Shown here in pieces: positions 21,591 to 33,760 of a stretch of DNA of 64,000 nt. This DNA comes from Ipomoea triloba. Lineage: Eukaryota > Streptophyta > Magnoliopsida > Solanales > Convolvulaceae. Numbering within the stretch: position 1 is the first letter of the stretch; each line of letters opens with the position of its first letter. Position numbers and translations under genes: made by a program. The stretch lies in contig NC_044922.1 of the NCBI RefSeq assembly GCF_003576645.1, forward strand, positions 11,777,195 through 11,841,194. Reading direction: 5' to 3'. The notes under the pieces are model-generated. The model was not told where the DNA came from, searched no databases, and saw only the letters and a program-made list of their open reading frames with translations.

Positions 21591-22067
21591 TGAACGAAAA
21601 TCGACACCTGTTGAATGGTCTTTGCGTTCGGATGCTTCGGCTGGCGACGATGGCAGACGCGGCAGCGCACGCCGTGACCGGCGGTGATGGCATCTGCGGT
21701 GGCGACGAAGGAAGCTGTGACCGGAAGAGGCCTCGGCGCCTTCTTCTGTTTTTCTCTCGCTCGCCCCTTTTCTCTCGCCTTGTCTGTTGCGTATAACTTT
21801 AGCAGCTAGGGTTATTACGTGCTATTCACCTGTTCCTAATGCATAAATAGCCTTTTGGTCCAAACATTATAAAAATAAGGGAGCCCAGCCTTTTTTGGAC
21901 TTTGGGCTTGACTTTATTTTTGGGCCATTTTACTTGAAGCACAAATAATTATTCCTATCCTTTTTTTTTTGGATATCATACACTAAATACTCTTAAGCCC
22001 ATTATTCCTTTTAATTATACATGGGCCGTTTTTTTTAATAATATATTCTTCATAATTCCTGTAGAAT

Positions 22068-24183
22068 ATGGCTGCTCTCGCAAAGCGTGAATTCACCGAA
22101 CTTGCCCTCGATAGAAGTAACTTCCTTACTTGGGTACTTGATGTTGAGATGCATCTCACATCTACTGATCTGCAAGATGCAATAAAAGAAAACTCTACAT
22201 GCACTACAGCCCAGAAGGCAAAAGCTCTTATTTTTCTCCGTCATCACCTCAATCACGATCTCAAAAATGAGTACCTGACTGAAAAAGAGCCTTATGCCCT
22301 CTGGAAATCTCTGAAATCTCGTTTTGACCAACAAATAGCATTGGTCTTACCCCAGGCCCAATAAGATTGGCTCAATCTCTGATTCCAGGACTTTAAGTCC
22401 GTGACTGAATACAACTCTACTTTACACAAAATAGTGTCACAACTTAAGCACACGTCGTTGCCCAGTAGAGCAACACTCGGAGGGGTCGAGGCCGGAGAAG
22501 AGGAAGAGGGAGAGGGAGAGGTCGTGGCAGGGGCCCGATGAGAGGTGGAAAAGGGGAAAATAACAAGAGTGATTCTCGTCCTCAAGACGAGAAAGCAGAT
22601 CATACTCAAAAAGGTAAGCCCAACACAGCACGTTTTAAATGCGGTTGCAAGGGCCACTGGTCTAGGACTTGCACTATTCCCCCACATTTGGTTGAGGCCT
22701 ACCAAAAGGTGCTCCAGCAGGAAGTGTTAGACATGTATGCCCTAGGAGCCAACATTTATTGTTTTGGGCATTAATTTCTTATTAAATAAATATAATAAAT
22801 AATTATTTTATTTATTAAGGCTTAGTTAATATTTGATATTATTCCATACAATCTTCTTAATTCTTCATTCTTAAGTGTTAAGAATATGAGTGACGAAGAA
22901 TTAATAAATGAAGTATTGTAAAATGTTCCTAGTCATAAGAATTCTAATTGGGCATTAGAATTCCGATAAGACTAGCACATTGTCCTTCTTATGGTGAGTC
23001 TCATGCCATTCTGTATGAGATACAGAGAGTTGACATGTGGATGATTGTTAGAGAACAAGTCATTGAACATTGACTGACTACAACGTACCGCATGGTGTTT
23101 ACCTACGTGTCATCGGTATGTTGTATGTTACAAGTATGCAATAATCCTTTGACTTGAGACGACATGGTTGTCTCGTACATATGGTGGACTAGTTTTGCCA
23201 GTATGCGTCTTTTGTTCCTTATGGGACTATAACTGTACTTGGTGGGCCTAGTTCAGTGTTGTACAGTGACATGTGTGCGTTCAATAGAGGATCCACCGCC
23301 TTGAGGTAACAAGGATGTTCCAGTCTATTCAATAATCATACAACGAGAATCTCTGGCCAAAGTATAATGAAGTTGGACTTCAGGTTAAGAATATTGAATA
23401 GACATATTGACCGGGTTTATGGGGTTTGACCAAGACCTTTATCTAGTTCGGAACAAGTGTTGTGTGGAAGGAATGTTGCATGATATTTGTAACGGAAAGG
23501 TTCATTATAATATATTAAAATATATCCATTGTCAACTAGGTAGTCATGACATACTGCTAGGTGTCACTCATGACTTACGAGTTATTTAATAATGAGTTAT
23601 TAAATATTACTCGTTGCTAGTTTGACTATGAACCTAGAAAGTCACACCTTAATGGTTCGTGGTAATGCTGAGAACTTTAAAAGAAATCGATAAAGAGTTA
23701 TCGATATTGAATTAATACATTAATAACTGATTAATGAATTAATTCAATACTGGGTAGATTTGGGCTTTTAAAAGGCTAGCACCTTTAGGCCCAAACCAGG
23801 CTATATATATATATAAGCCTTGCCCTATTTCGGGAGAGAGAGAGAGAAGTAATAAGAGATTAGTCTGAAAAAGAGTTTCACGTAAAATCTCTAGGAGTTC
23901 TCGAGTGCCCGACCGGTGGACGGACTAGAGGCCGGACGATTGGACGGTTTTGATTCTGCCAAAGCACGCTTCAAGGGTAAACCTTCTAACTCCCCCGTTT
24001 ACATAGAATCATAGAAAAAGCGAAATGATGCTTCCGCTGCGCATGTTTGTATTTTTCTAACAGGAAGAACAACGCAAGAAAAAAGAATCTGGACAGTCAT
24101 CACTGCCTGAAGCAAATGCCCTCGTCTCAGAAAATGATGACCTGCTGGGGGTAGAGCTAGCTGATTATGAGGATCATATGTGA
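22068..24183 (+). pseudogene. copia gag, stops and solo-LTR insertion
   Basis: It begins MAALAKREFTELALDRSNFL and shows the gag UBN-type region to residue 98, then TAA (22362-22364) in PQAQ-stop-DWLNL and further breaks. Next come an Arg/Gly-rich stretch and a zinc-knuckle remnant (FKCGCKGHWSRTC, whose first Cys seems altered). The line IPPHLVEAYQKVLQQ runs into the solo LTR at 22725 and resumes after 24067 with EQRKKKESGQ to ADYEDHM-stop. The protein would form the virus-like particle. Confidence 0.85.
22725..24062. mobile_element. Solo LTR of another retrotransposon (1338 bp) in copia gag
   Basis: The ends are TGTTAGACATG and TTTCTAACA, so TGTTAG is inverted at the other end. A 5-bp target duplication GGAAG flanks it (22720-22724 and 24063-24067). 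No internal coding region is present, which fits a solo LTR left by recombination between two LTRs. A TATA-like run (about 23804-23817) followed by a GA-rich tract suggests the LTR promoter. Orientation is not settled. Confidence 0.85.
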
Positions 24184-24325
24184 TCATTTTTTTTATGAAC
24201 TCTTCTCATGCCTGCGAGCATGCTTAATAAGTTTGAAAACATTCCAATAATTTCTTTTCTCTGAATAAATTTATCAATTCCTTTTCTGCCATATTGATAC
24301 CAATTCCCCTTCTTTTTTTAGAAAT

Positions 24326-27300
24326 ATGGGCGATAGATCAACCTTATGCTTGGTTGATAGTGCGACCACCCATTCTATCTTAACAGATAGAATGTTCTTT
24401 CAAACTCTTAAACCTCACACCGGCAATATCTCCACTATTGCTGATGATAGTATTCCCATCGTGGGCTCCGGAAGAGCATCACTTATATTACCAAGGGGTA
24501 CTTGTTTAACAATCGAAACTGCTCTCTTATACCCTCAATCGAAAAGGAATTTGCTTAGCTTTAAAGATATTCGGTCTAATGGTTTCCACATCGAAACTCA
24601 GACTAAAAACAATACCGAATTCCTTGTCATGACCAAAATGGTTAATGACCAGAAAGCGGAGATCGAAGAACTCCCTTCTTTTTCTACAGGTTTATACTAT
24701 TCCTATGTTCAGCCCAAACTATCCTGTAGTACATTCGCAATAAAGCTCAAAAATTCACATTCTTTCGGTCTATGGCATGACCGCTTAGGTCACCCTGGGC
24801 AAACAATGATGAGCCGGATACTTACAAACTCGACTGGCCATAGCCTTCTTAAGACAAACATTATGTCTCCTAAAGACTATACTTGTTTTCCCTGTGCGAA
24901 GGGAAAGCTTATTCTTAAGCCATCTCGTCCTAAAGTTGGTTTTGAGTCTCATGTTTTCCTACAAAGATTACAGGGTGATATTTGTGGACCAATTCATCCT
25001 TCTTCTGGATCATTCAGATATTTTATGGTCCTCATAGATGCTTCCACCCGATGGACACATGTGTGCCTGTTGTCCACTCGAAATACGGCATTTGCGAAAT
25101 TCATGAGTCAAATCATTAAGCTAAATGCTCAATTCCCCGATTATCCTATTCAAAATGTAATGATGGATAATGCTGGAGAGTTTACCTCGTCAACTTTTAA
25201 CAATTATTGTATGGCCATGGGAATTAAGGTGGAACATCCTGTACCATATGTCTACACCCAAAATGGTCTTGCTGAATCTCTTATTAAGAGACTTAAGCTC
25301 ATAGCTAGACCATTACTGCAACGGTCCAGTTTGCCAGTCACTTGTTAGGGACATGCAGTATTGCATGTTGCAAACTTAATATAACTCCGGCCAACTGCAT
25401 ATCACAAATATTCTCCCCTACAACTCGTACGTGGTAACGAGCCAGACATTTCTCATTTGCGTGTCTTTGGCTGTGCGGTTTACGTACCCATACCACATCC
25501 ACATCGTACCTCTATGGGCTCTCAACGCAGATTAGGTATTTATGTGGGGTTTGTTTCCCCATCCATCATTAAGTACCTAGAGCCCATGAATGCCGATCTA
25601 TTTACTGCCCGATATGCTGATTGTGTCTTTGGTGAAGACCATTTCTCGGCATTAGGGGGAGAGAAAATCCCAGCTTTAAAGAAATGCCAGGAAATTTCAT
25701 GGAATGAAAAAGGTCTTCAATATCTTAACCCACGTACTAATCAAACTGAACTTGAAGTTCAGAAAATATTAAATTTGCAAAAACTAGTAAATAATCTGCC
25801 AGACGCGTTTACTGACTACGGAGGAGTGACTAAGTCCTATATTCCCGCAGAGAATACTCTATCAAGAGTAATTGTCCTCAAAGGACCGAATAATAACACT
25901 GATACTACCCAGCGCCAGAAGCGTGGGAGACCAGTCGGTGCAAGAGATTTAAATCCGCAGAAATCTAAAAGCAGTAAACAATCACAGTCACTCCAAAATC
26001 GTCTTGAAGACGAAAAACCCAGTGTAAATGCACGTGCTACAAATAATTCTAACACTGGGCGTACGAAACATATTCACCAAGATATTATAGCAAATGAGAA
26101 AGACTTGGTTGATGTAAACATAGAAACTGCTATCAACTTTGTTGAAACAGGAGAAGAATACAATAGAAATATAACAATCGTCGACGATCAATTTGCGTCT
26201 ACAATTACTCTTCACATTTCTTTCAATAATCTGGATCCAGAACCAAAAATGATAATAGAGTGCCAGAAGCGCTCTGATTGGTTGAAATGGAAAGAGGCAA
26301 TTGAGGCTGAGCTCAACTCGCTAAATAAAAGAAAAGTGTTTAGCCCTCCTGTACTTACCCCTAAAGGTGTGATCCCTGTAGGATCCAAATGGGTATTTGT
26401 ACGAAAGAGGAACGAACAGAATGAGGTGGTTAGATATAAAGCGAGACTTGTAGCTCAAGGGTTCTCACAGAGACCTGGAATAGATTTTGAACAAACATAT
26501 TCTACTGTCTTAGATGGCACATCGTTCCGTTATCTAATATCACTGGCAGTGAAAATGAATCTAGAAATGCAGTTAATGGATGTTGTGACCGCATATTTAT
26601 ATGGGTCACTAGACACTGACATATATATGAAGGTACCCGATGGTATCCAAAATCCTTTATGTAAAGGAAAAACTAGTCCAAATATGTTCAGTGTTAAATT
26701 ACAAAAGTCATTATATGGCTTAAAACAATCAAGAAGAATGTGGTTTCGTAGATTGAGTGAATTCCTATTAAAACAAGGATTTGAAAATAAAGATATCAGT
26801 CCTTGCATATTCACTAAGAAATCTCCTGATGGATTCTGTATCATATCCATCTATGTAGATGACATAAATGTTATAGGAACATGCAAGGATGTCAAAAGGG
26901 CTTGTTTTTGTTTAAAGAAAGAATTCGAAATGAAAGACTTGGGAAAAACCAAGTTTTGCCTCGGCCTGCATATTGAGCACCTCCCTGAAGGGATATTCAT
27001 ACATCAATCCAAATATACAAGCAAATTATTGGAAAGATTCTACATGGATAAATCTCATCCACTTAGTACTCCAATGATAGTCCGATCACTTGAAGTTGAT
27101 AAGGACCCATACAGACCTAAGGAGGATAATGAGGATATTCTAGGACCAGAAGTCCCTTACTTAAGTGCCATAGGAGCACTTTTATATCTTGCCAATTGCA
27201 CTAGGTCGAATATTGCATTTTCAGTAAATATGCTGGCTCGTTTTAGTGCTGCTCCAACCAGAAGACATTGGAATGGCATAAAGCATATGCTCAGATATTT

Positions 27301-27886
27301 GCAAGGCACAAAGGATCTTGGGCTTCTGTTTAAAAGAGACCAAGATACCACACTAGTGGGATATTCGGATGCTGGGTATATGTCTGATCCTCATAATGCT
27401 AGATCCCAAACCGGATATGTATTCCTTTGTGGAGAGACTGCTATCTCATGGAAATCAGTTAAACAAACACTGATAGCTACCTCAACAAACCACTCTGAAA
27501 TCATTGCTCTATACGAGACCTCAAAAGAATGTGTATGGTTGAGGTCACTAATACATAATATTCAAGACTCGTGTGGAATAATGGGTATTAGAAAGACCCC
27601 CACTGTCCTGTATGAGGACAATGCAGCATGTGTTGCACAAATGAGTAATGGGTATGTTAAAGGTAATCTCACTAAACATATTGCACCAAAATTCTTTTAT
27701 CCACATGAGCTCCAGAAGAGTGGTGAAATACAAATTCAAAAGATTCAATCTAGTGAAAATCTAGCAGATTTATTCACTAAATCCTTGCCTAAATCTACTT
27801 TTGAAAAATATGTACATAAAATTGGCATGCGTAGGTTTGGAAGGTTGCTGTTTTCAGGGGGAGCAACGACATCTCAATGCACATAA
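24326..27886 (+). pseudogene. copia pol: protease, integrase, reverse transcriptase, RNase H
   Basis: The first part (24326-25348) has a protease-like start (CLVDSATTHSIL) and a GAG-pre-integrase motif (LWHDRLGHPG). Integrase residues follow: Asp in GDICGPI, Asp in MMDNAGEFTS, Glu in NGLAESLIKR. TAG at 25346-25348 replaces an expected Trp (TC-stop-GHAVLH), and TAA follows a few codons later. The second part (from 25457) carries the integrase C-terminus (LRVFGCAVYVPIPHP). Reverse transcriptase motifs are SKWVFVRKRNE, YKARLVAQGFSQ, LMDVVTAYLYG, KSLYGLKQS and IYVDDINVIG. RNase H follows (GYSDAGYMSDPHNARSQTGY, TSTNHSEIIAL). The second part is open for 809 codons, so the element died recently. Confidence 0.93.
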
Positions 27887-28129
27887 ATTATCGGTCCAGA
27901 AGACCAATGACTCCTAAAAGAATAAACCCAGAAGGTTAACGGTTGTACTCTTTTTCCCTTAACTGAGTTTTTTTCCCACAGGGTTTTCTCAGTATAAGGT
28001 TTTTAATGAGGCAACCAAAGCAACACATGCATAACCCATATATCATGTACTCTTTTCTCACCTAAGTTTTTCCCACAGGGTTTTTCTAGTGAGTTTTTAA
28101 CGAGGCATGAATATGGTGGAATAATGTCC

Positions 28130-28138
28130 AAGGGGGAG
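28130..28138 (+). other. Polypurine tract of the copia element
   Basis: AAGGGGGAG lies directly before the 3' LTR, the usual place for plus-strand priming. Confidence 0.8.
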
Positions 28139-28446
28139 TGCTATAAAAGATAAATTGAAATGGACATTATGCCTTGATTTGTAACGGTCATCCTGATTAT
28201 GTAACGGCTAATCATTGATTTGTAACAGCCACATTCATTGTGGCATTATGTTGTAATAGTTGTACTATATATACCATGGAATGAAAGGATGAAATACAGG
28301 CTAGTCTTGCTACTACAGATTTTGTCTCTATTGTCTCTATACTTCTCTGATGTTCATATTTTGTCTCTATACTATTTTCTTATTCATATATTGCAATCTG
28401 CTGGTGGAAGAACGTTGAAGAGCTAAAGGGCAATATTTTCTCAACA
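28139..28446 (+). repeat. 3' LTR of the copia element
   Basis: 308 bp, TGCTATAAAAG to CTCAACA. I see four substitutions from the 5' LTR, none of them an indel. Confidence 0.93.
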
Positions 28447-28690
28447 CACATAAAATTTTTAGCTATTGGAAGGGAATGTGAGATACACCCCAATTTCTTA
28501 GGTAATCTCACATTCCCTCATCTTATTACTAATATTGAGCTTTTGGCATTTTAATCAATTTACGGAGTATCTTATTTTCACTGTCTTATTTACATACTTC
28601 AGTTTTAAATCAAACACAGGAATATAATATTCCAAGCAATCTAACATTTCCTAAGGTAGTCTAACATTCCGTGAACCAAACACCCCCTAA

Positions 28691-29580
28691 GAGTGTTGTA
28701 TCTGTTACATATAGTATCTGTTATATGTAGTATATTAAACGTACTACATTCTGTCCTTAATTATTATTTTTAAAGTAAAATTTCACTTTTTAAATTCTTC
28801 AATTTGTGGGAAGCCAAAGCAACTATATAAATGTGAATTTTGAGTAAAATTTGTTTTATGATCTTTGTTGACAAAGAATCATAAAGAGCTAAACTAGTTA
28901 TGTTATTCATAGCTGGCCACTCAAACCAATAAAATAATAAAAACGCGTTATATTTTTTTTATTCAAAATTATACTTTTTAATTTTTATCATTTAAGAATC
29001 AAAGTATTTAAACTGATATTGTTATAAATTGAAAATGTGATATATTTTTTTTGAGTACTACTGATATATTTTGAAAATGCGATATATTTTGATTGTTATT
29101 TAGAAAACATTTCATCATAAGAAATTAGAACTAAACGTGATCCCAAAAAAAAAATGAAAATCATGAATCAAATGTGATAAAATTATACTTAGATCAAATC
29201 TAAAAATAACCTAATAGTCACGGATCAAAACAAGAAATGATTCTCATTTGTAGTAGATTGAGTTTGGGGTTCACGTGAGCTGAGTTGTGAAATTATCACA
29301 TATCATATTAGTTGTTTAAAAATGTTTTAAACGGGGAGGGATTCCGCTACATTTTCTTCTTAACATTATTCTTAAACAATCTTAGCTTCTTTTCTTTTGG
29401 ATGATGAGAGAAACTCTACAACTCTTTCGAGTGTGAATAAATCTTGCCTTGTGATCCTAACGGCAAATTAAAGAACCACAAAGAAGTAAATTAACCTAGG
29501 TTACTCATAGTTGATCGGCTCAAACCAAGACACCAAGACAAAATTCGAGCTCGTGACCTTGTAGTTACAAGCATGGTATA
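28691..29580. other. AT-rich intergenic stretch
   Basis: I see no gene, RNA or clear element in this stretch. Confidence 0.5.
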
Positions 29581-29800
29581 CACTACAAGACAAATCGCGA
29601 TTCGCGACGGAAACAATTCCGTTGCGATATAGCGACGGAATGGTGACGGAAATTATTTCCGTCGCAATTTGACGACGGAATTGCAACGGAATTTTTTCCG
29701 TCGCAATTCTTGACGCAAATATGGAAAAAAACCCCGCGAAATCTTGGCGGCAAAAAAAAAAACGCGACCGAATTTGCGACCGAAATCCCGTAACAATATA
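29581..29800 (+). mobile_element. CACTA-like terminus with CGACGGA subterminal repeats
   Basis: It starts CACTACAAGACAAATCGCG, close to the CACTACAAGAAA ends of plant CACTA (En/Spm) elements. A dense array of inverted GCGACGGAA/TTCCGTCGC units follows to about 29710, with variants to 29790. No opposite end was found nearby, so this is an end fragment or a small derivative. Confidence 0.55.
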
Positions 29801-30935
29801 ACCTTCCTTTTGTTTTCATGGCATGCAAGCTAGTTTTCGCTTTTCTCTTTCATTACTCGCTTTGCCTATCTTTCTATTTCCCTAAGTTTTTTCCACAATG
29901 ATTTTATGGTGTTCATCAAGCTCAAGGTCTATATATATAGGATGCATATATGTATCTCCCTAGTCTTAGCAAAGAGGAGGAATAAGAATAAGGTAAGAGA
30001 TTGAAATGGGAAGCTTTTTTAAAAAAAGTGATAAAATTATGACAATTTTAAAAATTGGACTGAAATGGAAAAAGAGCATTTGAGACTTGCGTTTGAGGTC
30101 AGAAGCATAAGTCCCACATACGTTTTTTAATTAATTTTTTTTCAAACGTTGACCACAAACGCAAGTCCCCATTGAATGAAGACATTAGTACTTAACGGAC
30201 CATGCATGGGTATTTGAGCAAAGATTGCATCTCCCAAATTAAAGAGAGTAAAACCAACTATGTTTCTCTTTGACACCCTCTAACATGAGCTGAATTATGG
30301 GTTCTAGCTCACAAACTACCATTGGGTTTCTTCACTGAAAAGATAGCTAAGGTCATTGGACCATTCCTAGGAGAATTTATTCACTCAAATAATAAAAAAT
30401 TTGATGCCACATGAAAATCCTTTCTGAGAGTCCAGGTATCACTGGAAATTACAAAGTCGTTAAAAAGGAAGATGAAAATGAAAAAGAGAATTAAAGTGAA
30501 GGCAAAGTTGTCCTTTCGAAAGTAAAGGGCAAAACTGTCATTTCAAAAGAACCACTGCTAATTAAAATTTGAAAGTTTAGGATTAAACGTCACAAAACTA
30601 CTATACAATTTATATATATTTTATATTTGTGTTCATGTTGCTCCTTCCTACATAAAACCAACAAAACACACACACACTTTGTGTGAAATAAAATGATGCT
30701 CAAATGATGATTGTGTAGAAAAAGAAAATGAAAAATGATTATCAATTTATAGTGTGAATTTTCTATAATAAATTTATTGTTATGAGTTATAATATCCATG
30801 TAGACCAATATATTATCAACTCATTTATTATTCAACGAAGGCCCAATATCTCAATAAATGGATGCACGCACAGAGAGTTGGGACTAAACATTTCGCATGA
30901 AAGAGAGCTAGGATAAACAAAGATTGTCAATAGTT
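29801..30935. other. Intergenic stretch without a gene
   Basis: Short GAA-rich and T-rich parts and an (AC) run near 30667 are visible. I see no supported gene. A (TA)-rich TATATATA at about 29932 is not followed by a credible transcript. Confidence 0.45.
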
Positions 30936-31525
30936 ATGCCGTGGACCCAGGTCTACCTTGCAAGGTGGACCTGGGTCCAAAAACGACGCCGTTTTTTTTT
31001 TTTTAACATATTGACTTGAAATGTGGATCACAAACTCTACATTCACATACACTACTCTACATTCACAATTTGTAACCTCCACATTCACACATTACAGGAT
31101 TATATGTTTAGTAACTATATTACCATTGTTATGCATTCACACATTCAAAACTCTATATTCATAGGTCCTATACTCCATATTCACAACTTGAGAACTCCGC
31201 ATTCACACATTACAGGGCTACAAGTTGCTAGAACTTCTTAACTCTATTACAGATTCACACATGCATAACTCTACATTCACGATTTCTATACTTCATATTC
31301 ACAATTTGAAACCTCCACATTCACACATTTCTGGGCAACTCTACATTCACACAATCATAAGTCTACATTTACGATTTCTATACTCTACATTCACACTTTG
31401 AAACCTCTACATTCATACATTTTTGGACAACTCTATATTCAGCAATATGTTTACTAAAAAAAAAAAAAAAAAAAAAGAGAGAGACAAAACGACGTAGTGT
31501 TGGACAAGGTGGACCTGCCCAGCAT
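30936..31525. mobile_element. MITE-like element with an internal ACATTCACA repeat array
   Basis: The left end (TATGCCGTGGACCCAGG to AACGACGCCGTTTTTT) and the right end, read inward (TATGCTGGGCAGGTCCACC to ACGACGTCGTTTT-like), correspond loosely. The middle (31020-31440) is a degenerate array of units such as CTCTACATTCACACATT. Neither a TSD nor a coding frame is clear. Confidence 0.4.
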
Positions 31526-31918
31526 AATTTGCGCAAAGATTGTAGGAACAAGAGAGACAAGCCTCCTCTCCTCTCATTAGGAGCAAGAGCGACAATCCTC
31601 CTTTCCTTTCATTAGGTGGAGATTAGTACCCTAGATCTAGAGCCCAACAATTACCGTCATTGAATCCTCCATCCCTTTTTATAGTGTTACCAATCTACTT
31701 AATTTTATAGCTTGTCACTAACACTTATATTGCCCTTAAAGTGTATCAATTCACAATTAAGGTGTATACCCTCACTATCTAATCGTGACTATCATTATCA
31801 TTACTGAAATGTCCCCTACCATTTCTGCAATGTTTTGTAGCAAATTAAACACTAACTATGGGGTAAGATCCTCAAGGCTTGATCAATGCCACTTCTCAGA
31901 TCAATTCCTATAGCCATT

Positions 31919-32001
31919 GTGAACTACAATCATTATTGCATGGATCATGGTCCACACAGTGTGAACTACAATCATTATTGCATGGATCATGGTCCACACA
32001 G
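31919..32001. repeat. Direct 42-bp duplication at the edge of a MITE
   Basis: The unit starting GTGAACTACAATCATTATTG occurs twice (31919-31960 and 31961-32001), ending TCCACACAG. The second copy runs into the MITE. Confidence 0.85.
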
Positions 32002-32262
32002 CTGTGCGGACCAAAAATAAAAAGTACATTATATTTATACTGAAGGTATATTATTTTTGTACTGTAGGTACATTATTTTAGGTACATTATTTTTGTACTG
32101 AAGGTACATTATTTGATATATACTATCAATAATGTACCCTAAAATAATGTACCCTAAAATAATGTACCTACAGTACAAAAATAATATACCTTCAGTACAA
32201 AAATAATGTACTTTTTATTTTTGGTCCACACAGATGTGTGGGCCATGGTCCATGCAATAATT
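31975..32262. mobile_element. AT-rich fold-back MITE, copy 1
   Basis: Terminal parts ATTATTGCATGGATCATGG and its inverted counterpart CCATGGTCCATGCAATAAT bound an interior that is itself one long inverted repeat. The interior contains GTACATTATTTTTGTACTG units and AAAAATAAAAAGTACATTAT arms. A second copy of the same family lies at 62360-62616. Confidence 0.75.
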
Positions 32263-32639
32263 TGCCTGTGAACTAATCCAAGTCGCTTTGTTCATACATT
32301 GAGACTAGTATGTGATATCTTTTGTCTAGACTAAAGTATTGGGTCATTTTAAACTATTTGGGTTGATTCCAGCCCATTATCCCATCATCAAGTATAATTA
32401 AATTACTGTGTATCAATATCTTATAGAAAATTTTTTTTAAATAGAATATTCAATTTTAATGAGTTGCTAGTTCTTTTTTTTTTTTAATTGAATTTTTATG
32501 TTTAGTGAGCGAAATATCTACACTATAGTTATATACTTATATCATTTAGCGCTTGATTTTTTTTTTTAAATTTCATATTAAAAGTTTAATATTATTGTCA
32601 TTATGTATTTGCATAGATAGACTGTTACTCTGGTCAGTG

Positions 32640-32860
32640 TTCTCGTGAGTCCACCCTTCCTCATGAGTTCATGTGGACATATCTGAGCCATTGAATACTT
32701 GAGATCAATAGTTTAAATTTGACCAACTGTACAAGTTCGCAATTGTGCAATTGTGCACTTCACTTGCAAAGTTAACGAAATCTAAGCCATTGATCTCAAG
32801 CATTCAATGGTTCAAATCTGTCCACACAGATTCATATAATAGGATGGACGACTCATTTGA
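32640..32860. repeat. Imperfect inverted repeat (possible MITE)
   Basis: GAGCCATTGAATACTTGAGA and TCTCAAGCATTCAATGGTTC are inverted counterparts, with GTGGACATATCTGAG/AATCTGTCCACAC outside them. No TSD was identified. Confidence 0.4.
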
Positions 32861-33109
32861 TCACTAATCCTGTTACTCCCAAATAAATTTACTAACAATC
32901 GAAAACTAGAAATTCATTATTCAATCCGAATTGAACTTTTCTCCGTTGAGTGTTGAGTCCACACAAAAAATTTGAATTTCACTTATCAAACAATCTTGCA
33001 CCTAAGCTCAAAGCCTAAATAAGGGGATAACTTTCCTTGGTACGAAGATTTACATTTATGTGTGGATTTTAATAAGGGGAAGAAGAAAGAATCATTCCAA
33101 ATGGAATGA

Positions 33110-33284
33110 AGGATGAGAAATTACCATTAGAACTCTATTTCTAAACGTCCACTAACAGAATTTTTAACAAATTACTAAATTGGGTAAAACTATCAAAGTC
33201 GATGGCTAAATTGAGCACAAAAAGTCATTTAACACTAAATTGGGTAAAACCACTATAGTCAAGGACTATATTGGGTATTAACTC
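33110..33284. repeat. Solo MULE terminal repeat of the Pack-MULE family
   Basis: From about 33170 to 33284 this matches the terminal repeat of the Pack-MULE at 44625-45767 (AAATTGGGTAAAAC, CAAAAAGTCA, CACTATAGTC, GGGTATTAACTC). No partner end lies nearby. Confidence 0.6.
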
Positions 33285-33358
33285 CCATGAATAGCTAGAA
33301 ATGCATGTCATCAAACAATTATCAATGCACTATAACCCTAGTCGGCATCAGAATCCAA

Positions 33359-33360
<2 letters not shown>

Positions 33361-33440
<80 letters not shown>
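33361..33440. repeat. (AT)n followed by (GA)n microsatellite
   Basis: About 42 bp of AT (33361-33402), then about 38 bp of GA with one interruption. Confidence 0.95.
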
Positions 33441-33443
<3 letters not shown>

Positions 33444-33534
33444 CTACGAGATCACCTATTTAAGTGAGATTGTGAGATCATATCTTATGCATCAATTTAA
33501 TAAATTTTAATGGGCTAGGGTTAGATTTTGGTCA

Positions 33535-33760
33535 AATTAGAACCCCCCTCTTCTTGTGAGAACCTGCAATTCTGCAAACAAGCGTCTAGATAAATGCACA
33601 CAAACTACCCTAGAGGGTTGGATTCGGGTCAAATGAGGAACTCCTCCTCTCATGAGAACACACACAAACTATTCCAAAGATAGATTGTGTACATTTATGT
33701 AGACGCTTGTGTGCATTTATGTACGCAAGTTCTCGCGGGAGGAGAGACTCTCATTGGAAC

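Larger units (their letters stand above)
21264..28446 (+). mobile_element. Ty1/copia LTR retrotransposon
   Basis: Two 308-bp LTRs (21264-21571 and 28139-28446) begin TG and end CA. They differ at about four positions that I could find (roughly 98.7 percent identical), which indicates a recent insertion. A 5-bp target duplication CACAT flanks it (21259-21263 and 28447-28451). The order of domains (gag, protease, integrase, reverse transcriptase, RNase H) defines the copia superfamily. The element is broken by stop codons and by a solo LTR inside gag, so it cannot move on its own. Confidence 0.95.
16526..28687. mobile_element. Tourist/Harbinger-like MITE, split by two later insertions
   Basis: The left end is TAA|GGTTATATTTGTTTGG (TAA at 16523-16525). 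The right end is CCAAACACCCCC|TAA (TAA at 28688-28690). A GTTTGG terminal motif with a TAA target duplication is typical of PIF/Harbinger MITEs. The element's own sequence is only about 300 bp (16526-16554, 21210-21263, 28452-28687), a usual MITE size. MULE2 and the copia element occupy the rest. The two ends match only moderately. Confidence 0.5.

Noticed and set aside
22292..22705. Minus-strand open frame opposite copia gag
   Set aside because: The Ser/Pro-rich translation is the complement of the Gly/Arg-rich gag stretch.
21264..28446. Copia element as an active, intact element
   Set aside because: The gag is cut by a solo LTR, and stops lie in gag (22362) and integrase (25346).
33301..33510. 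Open frame spanning the (AT)n/(GA)n microsatellite
   Set aside because: It encodes only Tyr-Ile and Arg-Glu repeats.
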